From the NCBI RefSeq assembly GCF_003751945.1, contig NZ_RJKL01000001.1:6076001-6140000 (forward strand): a DNA stretch of 64,000 nucleotides, read 5' to 3'. The DNA comes from Couchioplanes caeruleus (GTDB lineage: Bacteria > Actinomycetota > Actinomycetes > Mycobacteriales > Micromonosporaceae). The notes below the pieces were generated by a model. That model saw only the letters and a program-made list of their open reading frames with translations, was not told the origin of the DNA and did no database searches. This document shows, one piece after another, positions 17,566 through 27,342 of the stretch; positions within the stretch are counted from its first letter, which is position 1; every line of letters starts with the position of its first letter. A program made the translations under genes and the position numbers.

Positions 17566-18396
17566 GTGCTGACTCGTATCGCCGCGGCAGCCGCCGTGCT
17601 GGCCGCCCTGACGCTCACCGCGTCGCCGGCCCGAGCCGTCGGCGCAGGTTACGTCCGCCTCGCCCATCTCTCGCCCGACACCCCGGCCGTCGACGTCTAT
17701 CTCAAGTCCACCAGCGGCGCGGCCGAGGACCACAGGTTCGACGGCGTCGCGTACGGCGCCATGTCCGACTACCTGCGTCTACCCGCGGGCACCTACTCGG
17801 TGGCCATGCGCAAGGCGGGCGCGGCCGCGAGCGCGCCGCCCGTGCTGACCACGCAGGTCACCGTCGACGACGGCGCCGCCTACACGGTCGCGGGCGTGGG
17901 CCGCTACGCCGACCTGGGCCTGCGCGTGCTCAAGGACGATCTGCGGCTTCCCGGCCGGGACGAGTCGAAGATCAGGATCATTCAGGCTTCCGTACGCGCA
18001 CCCGTGCTCGACGTGGGCGGCGCCGACGGCCAGACCATCGCCGACGGGGTCGCGTTCGCCACCACCACCGACTACCGCGCGGTCGACCCGGGCAGGTGGA
18101 CGGTCAAGGTGAAACCGGCCGGCGGCGGCAGGACCAGTGATCTGCCGTGCACTCTCGGGGCCGGCAACGTCTACTCGCTGCTCGTGCTCGACGATCGCGA
18201 CGGTGGCCTCAAGCCGGAGCTGCACATCGACGCGGCCCGCCAGGGCGGCGTACCCCAGGGTGGCGTGGCCACCGGCGGCGGAGGCACCGCCCCGGCGGAT
18301 CCGTTACCGGCGGCACTGCTGCTGGCGGGGCTCGCGGCCGCCGTCGGCGCGGGCGTCGCGGTCGCGCTCAGGCGGCGTCCGCAGACCGCCGGATGA
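17566..18396 (+). CDS. Secreted/anchored DUF4397 protein
   Basis: The 276-residue protein has a Sec signal peptide ending near ASPARA, two DUF4397 repeats (YVRLAHLSPDTPAVDVYL and IRIIQASVRAPVLDVGG), a Gly-rich linker, and a C-terminal hydrophobic segment (PLPAALLLAGLAAAVGAGVAVAL) followed by RRRPQ. That end is organised like a sortase cell-wall sorting signal, but no canonical LPXTG or LAXTG is visible. Its stop overlaps the sortase start (ATGA). The likely picture is a surface protein whose anchoring depends on the coupled class F sortase. GTG 17566 is chosen because AGGAGG lies 5 nt upstream and the signal peptide then has normal length. Confidence 0.85.
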   Translation: MLTRIAAAAAVLAALTLTASPARAVGAGYVRLAHLSPDTPAVDVYLKSTSGAAEDHRFDGVAYGAMSDYLRLPAGTYSVAMRKAGAAASAPPVLTTQVTVDDGAAYTVAGVGRYADLGLRVLKDDLRLPGRDESKIRIIQASVRAPVLDVGGADGQTIADGVAFATTTDYRAVDPGRWTVKVKPAGGGRTSDLPCTLGAGNVYSLLVLDDRDGGLKPELHIDAARQGGVPQGGVATGGGGTAPADPLPAALLLAGLAAAVGAGVAVALRRRPQTAG

Positions 18397-19064
18397 CCGT
18401 ACGCGACACCGCCCGGCGCGCGTTCCTGCCGGTCGCGGCCGCATTGCTGACCGCCGTCGTCGTCGCCACCGGCTACCTGGTGCTGCGCGAGCCCCGTCCC
18501 GCCGGTCAGGTGGGCCGGGGCCCCGGCGCCGCTCCTGATGCCGCCCGGTCGGCTGTGCCCGTACCGTCGGACTGGCCGGAGCCGGACGGCCTGCCGGACC
18601 CGTTCGGCACCGCGAAGCCGGCGGCGAGCGGGCCGCCGACCCGCCTCCGGGTCGAGGCCGTCGGCATCGACACCGTGCTGGAGGCTCTGCGGCTCGGCGC
18701 GGACGGCGAGCTTGTGCCGCCCGAGGGCGACGACCACGCCGGCTGGTACGCGGACGGCACCGCACCCGGCGACGTGGGCCCGGCCGTCCTCGCCGGCCAC
18801 GTCGACTCGAAGAACGGCCCGGCGGTCTTCTACCGGCTGCGCGAGGTCGGCGTCGGCGACCGGATCGAGGTGATCCGCGGCGGCGCGACGCTCACCTTCA
18901 CCGTCACCGCGACGGCCTGGTATCCGAAGAACGCGTTCCCGACCGAGCGGGTCTACGGGCCCACACCGGACCGCCAGCTTCGCCTGATCACCTGTGGCGG
19001 CGTCTTCGACCGGAGTCTGCGGTCCTACCGGGACAACCTGGTGGTTTATGCGGTGGCCGGGTGA
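18393..19064 (+). CDS. Class F sortase
   Basis: Sortases are membrane-bound cysteine transpeptidases that join surface proteins to the cell wall. The 223-residue protein has an N-terminal membrane anchor (residues 10-31), a Pro-rich linker, and the sortase barrel with H136 in LAGHVDS and C201 in LITCGG; the arginine is probably R207 or R213 in FDRSLRSYRDN. The overall pattern fits the class F group of actinobacteria, whose substrates are poorly defined. Translation is coupled to the preceding DUF4397 gene by a 4-bp overlap, which makes that protein the natural candidate substrate. Confidence 0.9.
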   Translation: MTVRDTARRAFLPVAAALLTAVVVATGYLVLREPRPAGQVGRGPGAAPDAARSAVPVPSDWPEPDGLPDPFGTAKPAASGPPTRLRVEAVGIDTVLEALRLGADGELVPPEGDDHAGWYADGTAPGDVGPAVLAGHVDSKNGPAVFYRLREVGVGDRIEVIRGGATLTFTVTATAWYPKNAFPTERVYGPTPDRQLRLITCGGVFDRSLRSYRDNLVVYAVAG

Positions 19065-19125
19065 CGTCGATGTGCGCTCGCGTCAGGCGCGACTACTCTT
19101 AGTAGGAAGAGACGGGTGGGGGCCG

Positions 19126-20802
19126 ATGGCGGTCAGGCGGATGCTCATCGCCGGTCGGTATCGCCTGCGCGAACCGGTCGGCGTCGGCGGGATGGGGCGC
19201 GTCTGGCTGGCTCGCGACGAGATGCTCGACCGTGACGTGGCGGTCAAGGAGTTCGTCCTGCCGGAGTGGATGACCGACGGCGAGAAGGCCCGGCTGCGCA
19301 ACCGGACGCTGCGCGAGGCGCGCAGCGCGGCCCGGCTCAACCATCCGCACGTGGTGAAGATCTACGACGTCGTGCACGCCGTGGACCAGCCGTGGATCGT
19401 CATGGAGTACGTGCCGTCGCGCTCGCTGCACCAGGTGCTCCGCGAGGACGGCCCGTATTCCCCCAGGGGTGCCGCCCGCATCGGCCTCGACGTGCTGGAG
19501 GCCATCACCGCCGCCCACCGCGCGGGCGTGCTGCACCGCGACGTCAAGCCGCACAACGTCCTCATCGGCACCGACGGCCGGGTGGTGCTCACCGACTTCG
19601 GCCTCGCCACGTTCGTCGACGACGGCTCGGTGACCGGGCCGGGGATGGTCGTCGGCTCCCCGCAGTACGTGTCGCCCGAGCGCGCCCGCGACGGCGCGTC
19701 CACCGTGGAGTCCGACCTGTGGTCGTTCGGCGCGACCCTGTACGCCGCCGTCGAGGGCCGCTCGCCGTACGCGCGGGAGAGCGCGATGGCGACCCTGCTG
19801 GCGCTCGCGACCGAAGAACCCGACCCGCCCACCCGGGCCGGGCCGCTGAGGCCCGTCCTGCTGGGACTGCTGCGGCGCGAGCCGGCCGAGCGCCTCACCG
19901 GCGTGGAGGCGGCCCGGCGGCTGCGCGCGGTCCTCGCCGGGGGTGACGGTGGTCCCCGTCCGGTCGTACCGTCGCAGCGCAGAGCCCTGGACGACGAGCT
20001 CGCGCCGCACATGCCGAAGCGTCAGGTCCGCGGCGGCGGCGCCGCCGTCCCGCGGGCGCGGGCGGTCCCGGCCCGGCGGGGCACGCCGGTGCGGTCGCGC
20101 TCACGGCGCTTGGTCGCGGGAGTGACCGCGGTGGCGTTGCTCGGTGCCGGGAGCGTCGCCGCCGGCCTGGCGTTGCGGGACAATGACGGCGCGGCACCGA
20201 ACGGCGCGTCCGGCACGGTCTCGCCGCCTCCGGTGCCCACCTCCACGTCCGGCACCGCAGGCGGTACGGGCGGTTTCAGCCCGGTCGGCTGCCTCGGCGG
20301 CGCCTCGTCGGTGCAGCGCCGGACCCCTCAGCCGGGGGCGGAGAAGCTGCGCGACGGCTGGGCGCTCTACGAGGGCTGGTCCTATTACACCGAGCGCGGC
20401 TTCCACATCGCGGTGCCCGACGGGTGGACGTACGAACGGATCGGTACGACGCTCTGCTTCCGCGACCCGAGCAACCTGCGGGTGCTCAGCATCGACCCGG
20501 CGCGCAACGCCAAGGGCGACCCGGTGAAGGCCTGCCGGGACGAGGCGGCCCGGCTGCGGGTCGCGGGCAACCTGCCGGGCTACCAGCAGTACGCCATGAA
20601 CCGGATCCCCGCGCTGGCCCGGGCCGCGGACTGGGAGTACGCCTACGACGGCCCTTCCGGCGTCCGCATGCACGCGATGACCCGCTGGATCGCCTCCGGC
20701 GGCAAGGGCTACGCGTTCGGCTTGATGACCCGGGAACTGGACTGGCCGGCGAACTTCGCCACCTGGGGAATGATCGTCAGCACCTTCTATACCGACGGTT
20801 AG
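19126..20802 (+). CDS. Receptor-type Ser/Thr protein kinase (PknB-like)
   Basis: The 558-residue protein has a complete Hanks-type kinase domain: Gly-rich loop GVGGMGRV, K41 in VAVKEF, H137-R138-D139, D157-F158-G159 and SPERAR in the activation segment. A basic, Pro-rich juxtamembrane linker leads to a single membrane segment (about 328-350), then a Thr/Ser/Gly-rich stalk and an extracellular domain of about 170 residues with four cysteines. That domain is not a PASTA repeat, so the signal it senses is unknown. The gene follows the sortase by 61 bp, and a TACTCT hexamer near 19094 may drive it. Confidence 0.92.
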   Translation: MAVRRMLIAGRYRLREPVGVGGMGRVWLARDEMLDRDVAVKEFVLPEWMTDGEKARLRNRTLREARSAARLNHPHVVKIYDVVHAVDQPWIVMEYVPSRSLHQVLREDGPYSPRGAARIGLDVLEAITAAHRAGVLHRDVKPHNVLIGTDGRVVLTDFGLATFVDDGSVTGPGMVVGSPQYVSPERARDGASTVESDLWSFGATLYAAVEGRSPYARESAMATLLALATEEPDPPTRAGPLRPVLLGLLRREPAERLTGVEAARRLRAVLAGGDGGPRPVVPSQRRALDDELAPHMPKRQVRGGGAAVPRARAVPARRGTPVRSRSRRLVAGVTAVALLGAGSVAAGLALRDNDGAAPNGASGTVSPPPVPTSTSGTAGGTGGFSPVGCLGGASSVQRRTPQPGAEKLRDGWALYEGWSYYTERGFHIAVPDGWTYERIGTTLCFRDPSNLRVLSIDPARNAKGDPVKACRDEAARLRVAGNLPGYQQYAMNRIPALARAADWEYAYDGPSGVRMHAMTRWIASGGKGYAFGLMTRELDWPANFATWGMIVSTFYTDG

Positions 20803-20848
20803 CGGTATGGGTCAGTCGGTATGGATAGACGGACGTCTAACTCTGTAA

Positions 20849-22417
<1,569 letters not shown>

Positions 22418-22424
22418 GCCCGCG

Positions 22425-22456
22425 ACCCGGGCGGGACAATCCGCTCCGCCCCGGGT
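22425..22456 (+). terminator. Terminator-like hairpin after the M28 peptidase gene
   Basis: ACCCGGGCGG (22425-22434) pairs with CCGCCCCGGGT (22446-22456) with one bulged C. There is no T-run, as is common in such GC-rich genomes. Confidence 0.5.
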
Positions 22457-22469
22457 ACGGCCCCGCTGA

Positions 22470-22475
22470 TACCCT
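22470..22475 (+). promoter_or_regulatory. -10 element preceding a leaderless 13-codon leader ORF
   Basis: TACCCT ends 7 nt before ATG 22483, the same geometry as at ftsK, so the transcript should begin with the leader ORF. Confidence 0.45.
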
Positions 22476-22482
22476 TCGTGAG

Positions 22483-22524
22483 ATGAGTGGCAGTATCCGG
22501 CCGGGCTTGGCCCGGCTGTGTTGA
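22483..22524 (+). CDS. Putative leader peptide overlapping the start of the first CNNM-type gene
   Basis: ATG 22483 opens a 13-residue reading frame MSGSIRPGLARLC whose TGA (22522-22524) overlaps the GTG start of the next gene at 22518-22520. A 7-bp hairpin (GCCGGGC/GCCCGGC at 22500-22516, loop TTG) lies inside it, and the downstream gene has no Shine-Dalgarno sequence. Translation of the leader would be needed to open the hairpin and re-initiate at the overlapping GTG. This is an inference from layout only; there is no homology support. Confidence 0.35.
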   Translation: MSGSIRPGLARLC

Positions 22525-23840
22525 TCTTGGTAGGCCTTCTCCTCGTCATCGTGGTCACCGCGGTGACCGGCTACTTCGTCGCCCAGGAGTTCGGCTACGT
22601 CGCGGTCGACCGCAAACGCCTGCGTCAGGAGGCGGAGCAGGGAGACAAGTCCGCCGAGCGCGCCCTCGCCGTCACCGAACGCCTCTCGTTCGTGCTCTCC
22701 GGCGCGCAGCTCGGCATCACCGTCACCGCACTGATCGTCGGGTACGTCGCCGAGCCCTTCCTCGGCGAGGGGCTGGCGGAGCTGCTCGGCGTCGCCGGCG
22801 TACCCGCCGCGGTCAGCGTGCCGGTGTCGCTCGTGCTGGCCCTGCTCATCGCGACCGTGGTGCAGATGGTCCTCGGCGAGCTGGCCCCGAAGAACCTCGC
22901 GATCGCCCGCGCCGAGCCGGTCGCCAAGGCGCTGGGCCGCTCCACGCTGATCTATCTGACCGTCTTCGGCCCGGTCATCAAGCTCTTCGACGTGGCCGCC
23001 GCCAAGCTGCTGCGCCGCGTCGGCATCGAGCCGATCGAGGAGCTGCCCGAGGGCGCCACCGAGGAGGACCTGGAGCAGATCATCGCGGAGTCGCGCGCCG
23101 AGGGTCACCTCGACCCGGAGCTCTCCGCCCTGCTCGACCGCGGCCTCGACTTCCGTCGCCGGACGGCCTCGGAGGTCATGGTGCCGCGGGTGGACGTGCA
23201 CACCGTGCAGGCGTCAGGCCCGGCCGCGCAGGTGGTCGAGCTGCTCGAGACGGGCCGGTCCCGCTTTCCGGTCCGCTCGGGCACCGGGGTGGACGAGATC
23301 GTCGGCGTCGTCGGCATCGCGGACCTGCTCGCCGTGCCGCCGGCTTCGCGGGCCACCGTACGGATCTCCGAGATCGCCGTGGCACCGCTGTTCGTGCCCG
23401 CCTCCCTGCGCCTGCCGGCCGTGCTGGACCGGCTCCGCGCCGGGCACCGCCAACTGGCCTGCGTCGCCGACGAGTACGGCGGCTTCGCCGGCATCATCAC
23501 CCTCGAGGACATCGCCGAGGAGCTGGTGGGCCCGATCCGTGACGAGGACGACCTGCCCGAGCCGGCCCCGGCCCGCCAGACCGACGGCTCCTGGATCGTC
23601 CCGGCCCGCTGGCGCATCGACGAGGTGACCGACGCGACGGGCGTCCCACTGCCCGAGGGCGAGGACTACGACACCGTGTCCGGCCTGGTGATGGCCCATC
23701 TCGGCCGGGTGCCGGAAGTGGGCGACGAGGTGTCGCTGGCGTCCGGGGCGGAGCTGGCCGTCCTCTCCGTGGACCGGCACGTGCCGGAATCGGTCCGGGT
23801 CTCCGCCTCATCGCCCTCCTCGCCGGAGGATTCCCGATGA
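22518..23840 (+). CDS. CNNM/CorC-type transporter-associated membrane protein (HlyC/CorC family)
   Basis: The 440-residue protein has an N-terminal DUF21/CNNM membrane domain (about 1-175, with SFVLSGAQLGITVTALIVGYVAEP), a pair of CBS domains (about 200-325), and a C-terminal CorC_HlyC domain (about 335-420). Relatives take part in magnesium or cobalt homeostasis; the older name hemolysin is not evidence of toxicity. It begins at GTG 22518 without a ribosome-binding site, inside a short leader ORF. Its stop overlaps the start of a second gene of the same family at 23837 (ATGA), so the two are coupled and may form a heteromer. Confidence 0.88.
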   Translation: MLILVGLLLVIVVTAVTGYFVAQEFGYVAVDRKRLRQEAEQGDKSAERALAVTERLSFVLSGAQLGITVTALIVGYVAEPFLGEGLAELLGVAGVPAAVSVPVSLVLALLIATVVQMVLGELAPKNLAIARAEPVAKALGRSTLIYLTVFGPVIKLFDVAAAKLLRRVGIEPIEELPEGATEEDLEQIIAESRAEGHLDPELSALLDRGLDFRRRTASEVMVPRVDVHTVQASGPAAQVVELLETGRSRFPVRSGTGVDEIVGVVGIADLLAVPPASRATVRISEIAVAPLFVPASLRLPAVLDRLRAGHRQLACVADEYGGFAGIITLEDIAEELVGPIRDEDDLPEPAPARQTDGSWIVPARWRIDEVTDATGVPLPEGEDYDTVSGLVMAHLGRVPEVGDEVSLASGAELAVLSVDRHVPESVRVSASSPSSPEDSR

Positions 23841-25030
23841 GCCCCACCTGGGCCGGCATCGTCTCGGTGCTGCTGCTCATCGGCAACGGGTTCTTCGTCG
23901 CGGCGGAGTTCGCTCTCGTGGCGAGCAAGCGCTACCGCCTCGAACACGCCGCCGCCGACGGCAGCCGGGCCGCCCGCGCCGCGCTCGAGGGCAGCCGCGA
24001 GCTGTCGCTGATGCTGGCGGGCGCCCAGCTCGGCATCACCCTGTGCTCGCTCGGCCTCGGCGCCCTCGCGGAGCCGGCCATCGAGCACCTGCTCCACCCG
24101 CTGCTGCACGCGGCGGGCCTCCCGGACGTCCCCAGCTCGATCATCGCCCTGCTGGTGGCGCTGGTCATCGTGACGTTCCTGCATCTGGTGATCGGCGAGA
24201 TGATGCCGAAATCCTGGGCGATCACCGACCCGGAACGCTCGGCAACCCTGCTGGCGCTGCCGTTCCGAGGCTTCGTCCGGCTGGCGCGGCCGGCGCTGGT
24301 CGGCCTCAACGGCCTGGCCAACGTGGCGCTGAAGCCGTTCGGGGTGCACCCGCAGGATCAGCTCGCCCAGGCGCACGGGCCGGAGGAGATGCACATCCTG
24401 CTGGAGCGGTCGCGGGCGGAAGGGCTGATCGGGGCCGAGCAGACCGAGCTGCTGACCAGCATGCTCAAGCTGCAGGAGATGACGGTGGGCGACCTGCTCA
24501 TCCCGGACGATCAGTTGGTCACGGTGGCGGCGGGTTCGTCGGCCCGGGACGTGGAGGAGGCTTCGCTGCGGAGCGGGCGCTCGCGGCTCGCGGTGGTGGC
24601 CTCTCCGCCTGGCCCCTCTTCGCCGGGCGCTTCGTCATCCGTCTCGGCCGCTTCCTCGCCGGTCTCGGCGGCTGTGCCCGTCTCTCCGGCCGCCTCCTCG
24701 CCGGCCTCGGCGGCCTTGTCCGTCCCGGCGGCGGCCTTGCCGGCCGGGACGGTCGTCGGGGTTGTTCATGTGCGGGAGGCGGTGCGGGCGACGACCGCCG
24801 GGGTGGCCGCGACGGCCGAGGACCTGATGGACCGTCCGTTCACCCTGGACTGCGCGGTGACGCTCACGGACGCGGTGACCGAGATGCGCGCGGCCCGGGC
24901 CCAGTTGGCGATGGTCACCCGAGCCGGGGAAAGAGTGGGCTTCGTGGCACTGGAAGACCTGTTGGAGCAGGTCATCGGCGAGTTCGACGACGAGACTGAT
25001 CCCATACCGGTGGGTCGGCGGATGCGCTGA
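23837..25030 (+). CDS. Second CNNM/CorC-type membrane protein with a disrupted CBS domain
   Basis: The 397-residue protein has a CNNM membrane domain (about 1-175, with GNGFFVAAEFALVASKRYRLE and LMLAGAQLGITLCSLGLGALAEP) and a CBS pair, but lacks the C-terminal CorC domain of its partner. Within the first CBS domain, between SRLAVVA and GTVVGVVHVRE, sits an insertion of about 49 residues (256-304) made almost only of Ala, Ser, Pro and Val. The insertion keeps the frame and lies where a strand-to-strand loop is expected. Regulation by nucleotide binding at the CBS pair may therefore be altered. It forms a coupled pair with the gene upstream. Confidence 0.85.
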   Translation: MSPTWAGIVSVLLLIGNGFFVAAEFALVASKRYRLEHAAADGSRAARAALEGSRELSLMLAGAQLGITLCSLGLGALAEPAIEHLLHPLLHAAGLPDVPSSIIALLVALVIVTFLHLVIGEMMPKSWAITDPERSATLLALPFRGFVRLARPALVGLNGLANVALKPFGVHPQDQLAQAHGPEEMHILLERSRAEGLIGAEQTELLTSMLKLQEMTVGDLLIPDDQLVTVAAGSSARDVEEASLRSGRSRLAVVASPPGPSSPGASSSVSAASSPVSAAVPVSPAASSPASAALSVPAAALPAGTVVGVVHVREAVRATTAGVAATAEDLMDRPFTLDCAVTLTDAVTEMRAARAQLAMVTRAGERVGFVALEDLLEQVIGEFDDETDPIPVGRRMR

Positions 25031-25069
25031 GGGATGTGGCGGCCCGCTCGGCGCTGAGAGGGGTGCGGG

Positions 25070-25882
25070 ATGGTCTTCGAGAAGGTACTGCGGGCGTTCG
25101 GCGTGGGAGGCCCGGCCGTCGACACCGTCCTGTCCAGCCCCGACACGCACCCGGGAAGCGAACTCGTCGGGGCCGTCCGCCTCACCGGCGGCGACTACGA
25201 CGTCGACGTGGCGACCGTCGCGGTGGGGTTGGTGAGCCGGGTGGAGGCGGAGGACGGCGACGCGCTCGTCGAGTTCCACCGGGCCTGGGTGGCGGCGGGC
25301 TTCACCCTCGCGGCCGGGGAGCACCAGGACCTGCCGTTCGCGATCACGTTGCCGTGGGAGACGCCGCTGACCCACGCGTACGGAAGGAAGCTCAGCGGAA
25401 TGTCCCTCGGCCTCCGCACGGAGGTGACCCTGGAGGAGGCGGTCGACAACGGCGACGTGGACATCATCGCCGTGCATCCCCTGCCGGCGCAGGAAGCGGT
25501 GCTGGAGGCGGTCGTGCAGCTCGGCTTCCAGTTCCGGCACGCCGACGTCGAACGAGGAGCGATCTACGGGGTGAGTCAGGACCTGCCGTTCTACCAGGAA
25601 ATCCAGTTCACGCCGCCGATGGCGTACTCCCGGGAGATGGACGAACTGGAGGTCACCTTCGTCGCGGATGTCGAAGGAGTGGAGGTGATCCTGGAGATGG
25701 AGAAGCACGGAGGACTCCTGCGCCGGCCCCGGGACAGGTACGCGCGACTGCGGCTCACGCACGCGGAGGCGGAGGCCGGGCCGCGGGACTGGACAGCGGC
25801 GGTGGAGAAGGTCGTCCGGGAGGCACTGGAGGAGAACCCGCCGCCGGAGTTTCCGGGCGCGGGTGGACTCCACGCTTCCTGA
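25070..25882 (+). CDS. Spo0M/arrestin-fold family protein
   Basis: The 270-residue protein matches the Spo0M (SpoOM) family: VFEKVLRAFGVGGPAVDTVL, then PGSELVGAVRLTGGDYDVDV, AGEHQDLPFAITLPWETPLT and the LGLRTEVTLEEAVDNGDVDIIAVHPLP block of the two-sheet arrestin-like fold. In Bacillus Spo0M influences sporulation; in actinobacteria the role is unknown and may involve membrane or cytoskeletal contacts. It begins at ATG 25070, 39 bp after the CNNM pair, and may share its transcript. The 159-bp gap to the convergent lysE-type gene shows no clear hairpin. Confidence 0.85.
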   Translation: MVFEKVLRAFGVGGPAVDTVLSSPDTHPGSELVGAVRLTGGDYDVDVATVAVGLVSRVEAEDGDALVEFHRAWVAAGFTLAAGEHQDLPFAITLPWETPLTHAYGRKLSGMSLGLRTEVTLEEAVDNGDVDIIAVHPLPAQEAVLEAVVQLGFQFRHADVERGAIYGVSQDLPFYQEIQFTPPMAYSREMDELEVTFVADVEGVEVILEMEKHGGLLRRPRDRYARLRLTHAEAEAGPRDWTAAVEKVVREALEENPPPEFPGAGGLHAS

Positions 25883-26041
25883 GCCGATGTCGTGCCGCCG
25901 CTGCCTGTGGCGGGCCTTCTCCTGCTGCCCCGTGCCTGCGCGCCTTCCATGAGGCAGTGTCGGTGGCGCCTCCCGTGCTTTCCTCGGGAACCTGGGTTTC
26001 GTGCTGTCCCCGTCTGCGGAGGTGGTGGCGGGGCCGGGCGG

Positions 26042-26803
26042 CTATCCCGCGCTGGCGGTCGCCAGCTTGATGCCGAATCCGACGAACAACACTCCGATGC
26101 CGGTCGAGGCGGCAGCCGACAGCCGCCGGCGTCGTCGGAACTGCCCGGCCAGGAACTGTCCTCCGAAGATCAAACCGCTGAGGTACAGCGCGCTGAAGAG
26201 TTGAAGGACCGCCCCGAGCACCAGGAACGACAGCGCCGGATGCGCATAGCCCGGCTCGACGAACTGGATGAGGAACGACACGATGAACAGGATGGCCTTG
26301 GGGTTGAGCAGGCTGACGATGAGGGCCCGCCGGAACGGCCGCCGCATCCCGACGGGCGTCCCCTCTGGTGGGGACTGCCCCGCCGACGGAACGGCGCTCG
26401 GAGCGAGATCATCACCCGCAGCGACTTCGTGAACGGCGATGGCCCCCGAGGCATCCGCGCCCGCCGCGCCGGTCGGCCGGCGATCGACCACCCCTCCGCG
26501 CTCCCGCCGCTTGCGCCAGGCACTCCGGATGATGCCCAGCCCGACCCAGGCCAGATAGGCGCCACCCGCGTACTTGATGACCATGAAGATCGGCGGATAG
26601 GCCCGCAGCAGTGAAGCCACCCCGGCGGCGGCCAGCACCATCAGAACCGTGTCACCGACAAAGACCCCGAAGGCGGCACGGTACCCAGCCCGCACCCCAC
26701 GCTGCGCGGCGACGGACAGCACGAAGATCGAGTTGGGTCCGGGCAGCAGAATGATCGCCACGGTGCCCAGCACGTAGGTCCAGAAGTCGGTGATTCCCAG
26801 CAC
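26042..26803 (-). CDS. LysE/RhtB family amino-acid exporter
   Basis: The 253-residue protein has the LysE family layout of about six membrane segments with the signature LLPGPNSIFVLSVAAQRGVRAGYRAAFGVFVGD split over the first two, and NPKAILFIVSFLIQFV in the second half. It should export amino acids or derivatives by proton exchange. The central hydrophilic loop (about residues 105-155) is longer than usual and rich in Ala, Gly, Glu and Pro. GTG 26803 is preferred because GAGGATAGG lies just upstream; the 342-residue reading would add a low-complexity N-terminus. Confidence 0.88.
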   Translation of the reverse strand: MLGITDFWTYVLGTVAIILLPGPNSIFVLSVAAQRGVRAGYRAAFGVFVGDTVLMVLAAAGVASLLRAYPPIFMVIKYAGGAYLAWVGLGIIRSAWRKRRERGGVVDRRPTGAAGADASGAIAVHEVAAGDDLAPSAVPSAGQSPPEGTPVGMRRPFRRALIVSLLNPKAILFIVSFLIQFVEPGYAHPALSFLVLGAVLQLFSALYLSGLIFGGQFLAGQFRRRRRLSAAASTGIGVLFVGFGIKLATASAG

Positions 26804-27342
26804 GGCCCTATCCTCGGTTCGCAGGCCGCCTCCGGGCAGCCCCCGCAGGGACAAGAACCTGTGGCCTTGCCCACCCCAGCCCTCGTCCACCGACGCCACC
26901 CGCCGAGCGGCCCATGTGCGGCACGTTCTCACGCTTGCCCGAGCCCACGACAACCACTGCACGGCCGGGGCCGTCGGAGGCAGGCCGCCCTCCGGACCGC
27001 GTGACGGGCCATCGCGGCCATCGCGGCCACCGGGGTGTCGCCCTGTCGGCTGGTCCGGGACCGGTCTCACCCCGTCCGCGGGTTCCGGACCGACCTCGTC
27101 CCTTTCCTGGCGCCTGCCCTACCAGGGCCTATGTGTGCGGACTGCCCGGTCAAACCCACCTCCATTGCCGGATCCGGCCTGGCCGGTCCCCGCCGATCGC
27201 CGGGCCGCCTGGCTGGCCTCCCCCCGATTGCCGGGGCCGCCTGGCGGGACTCCTCGCGATCGGCGGGGGCCGGCCGGTCTGCCCTCACCCGCTTGACAGC
27301 GTCGCCCGGTTGACCTCATCCCCGCTTGCCGCGCAACACCGG
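26804..27342. other. Repeat-rich gap between lysE-type gene and oxidase-GNAT gene
   Basis: I see no supportable gene in these 539 bp. Between about 27195 and 27275 there are three imperfect copies of a unit of roughly 33 bp with the core CGATTGCCGGGGCCGCCTGG, and around 27005-27035 short ATCGCGGCC duplications. The promoter of the lysE-type gene must lie near its right-hand... upstream end at 26804-26900. Confidence 0.4.
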
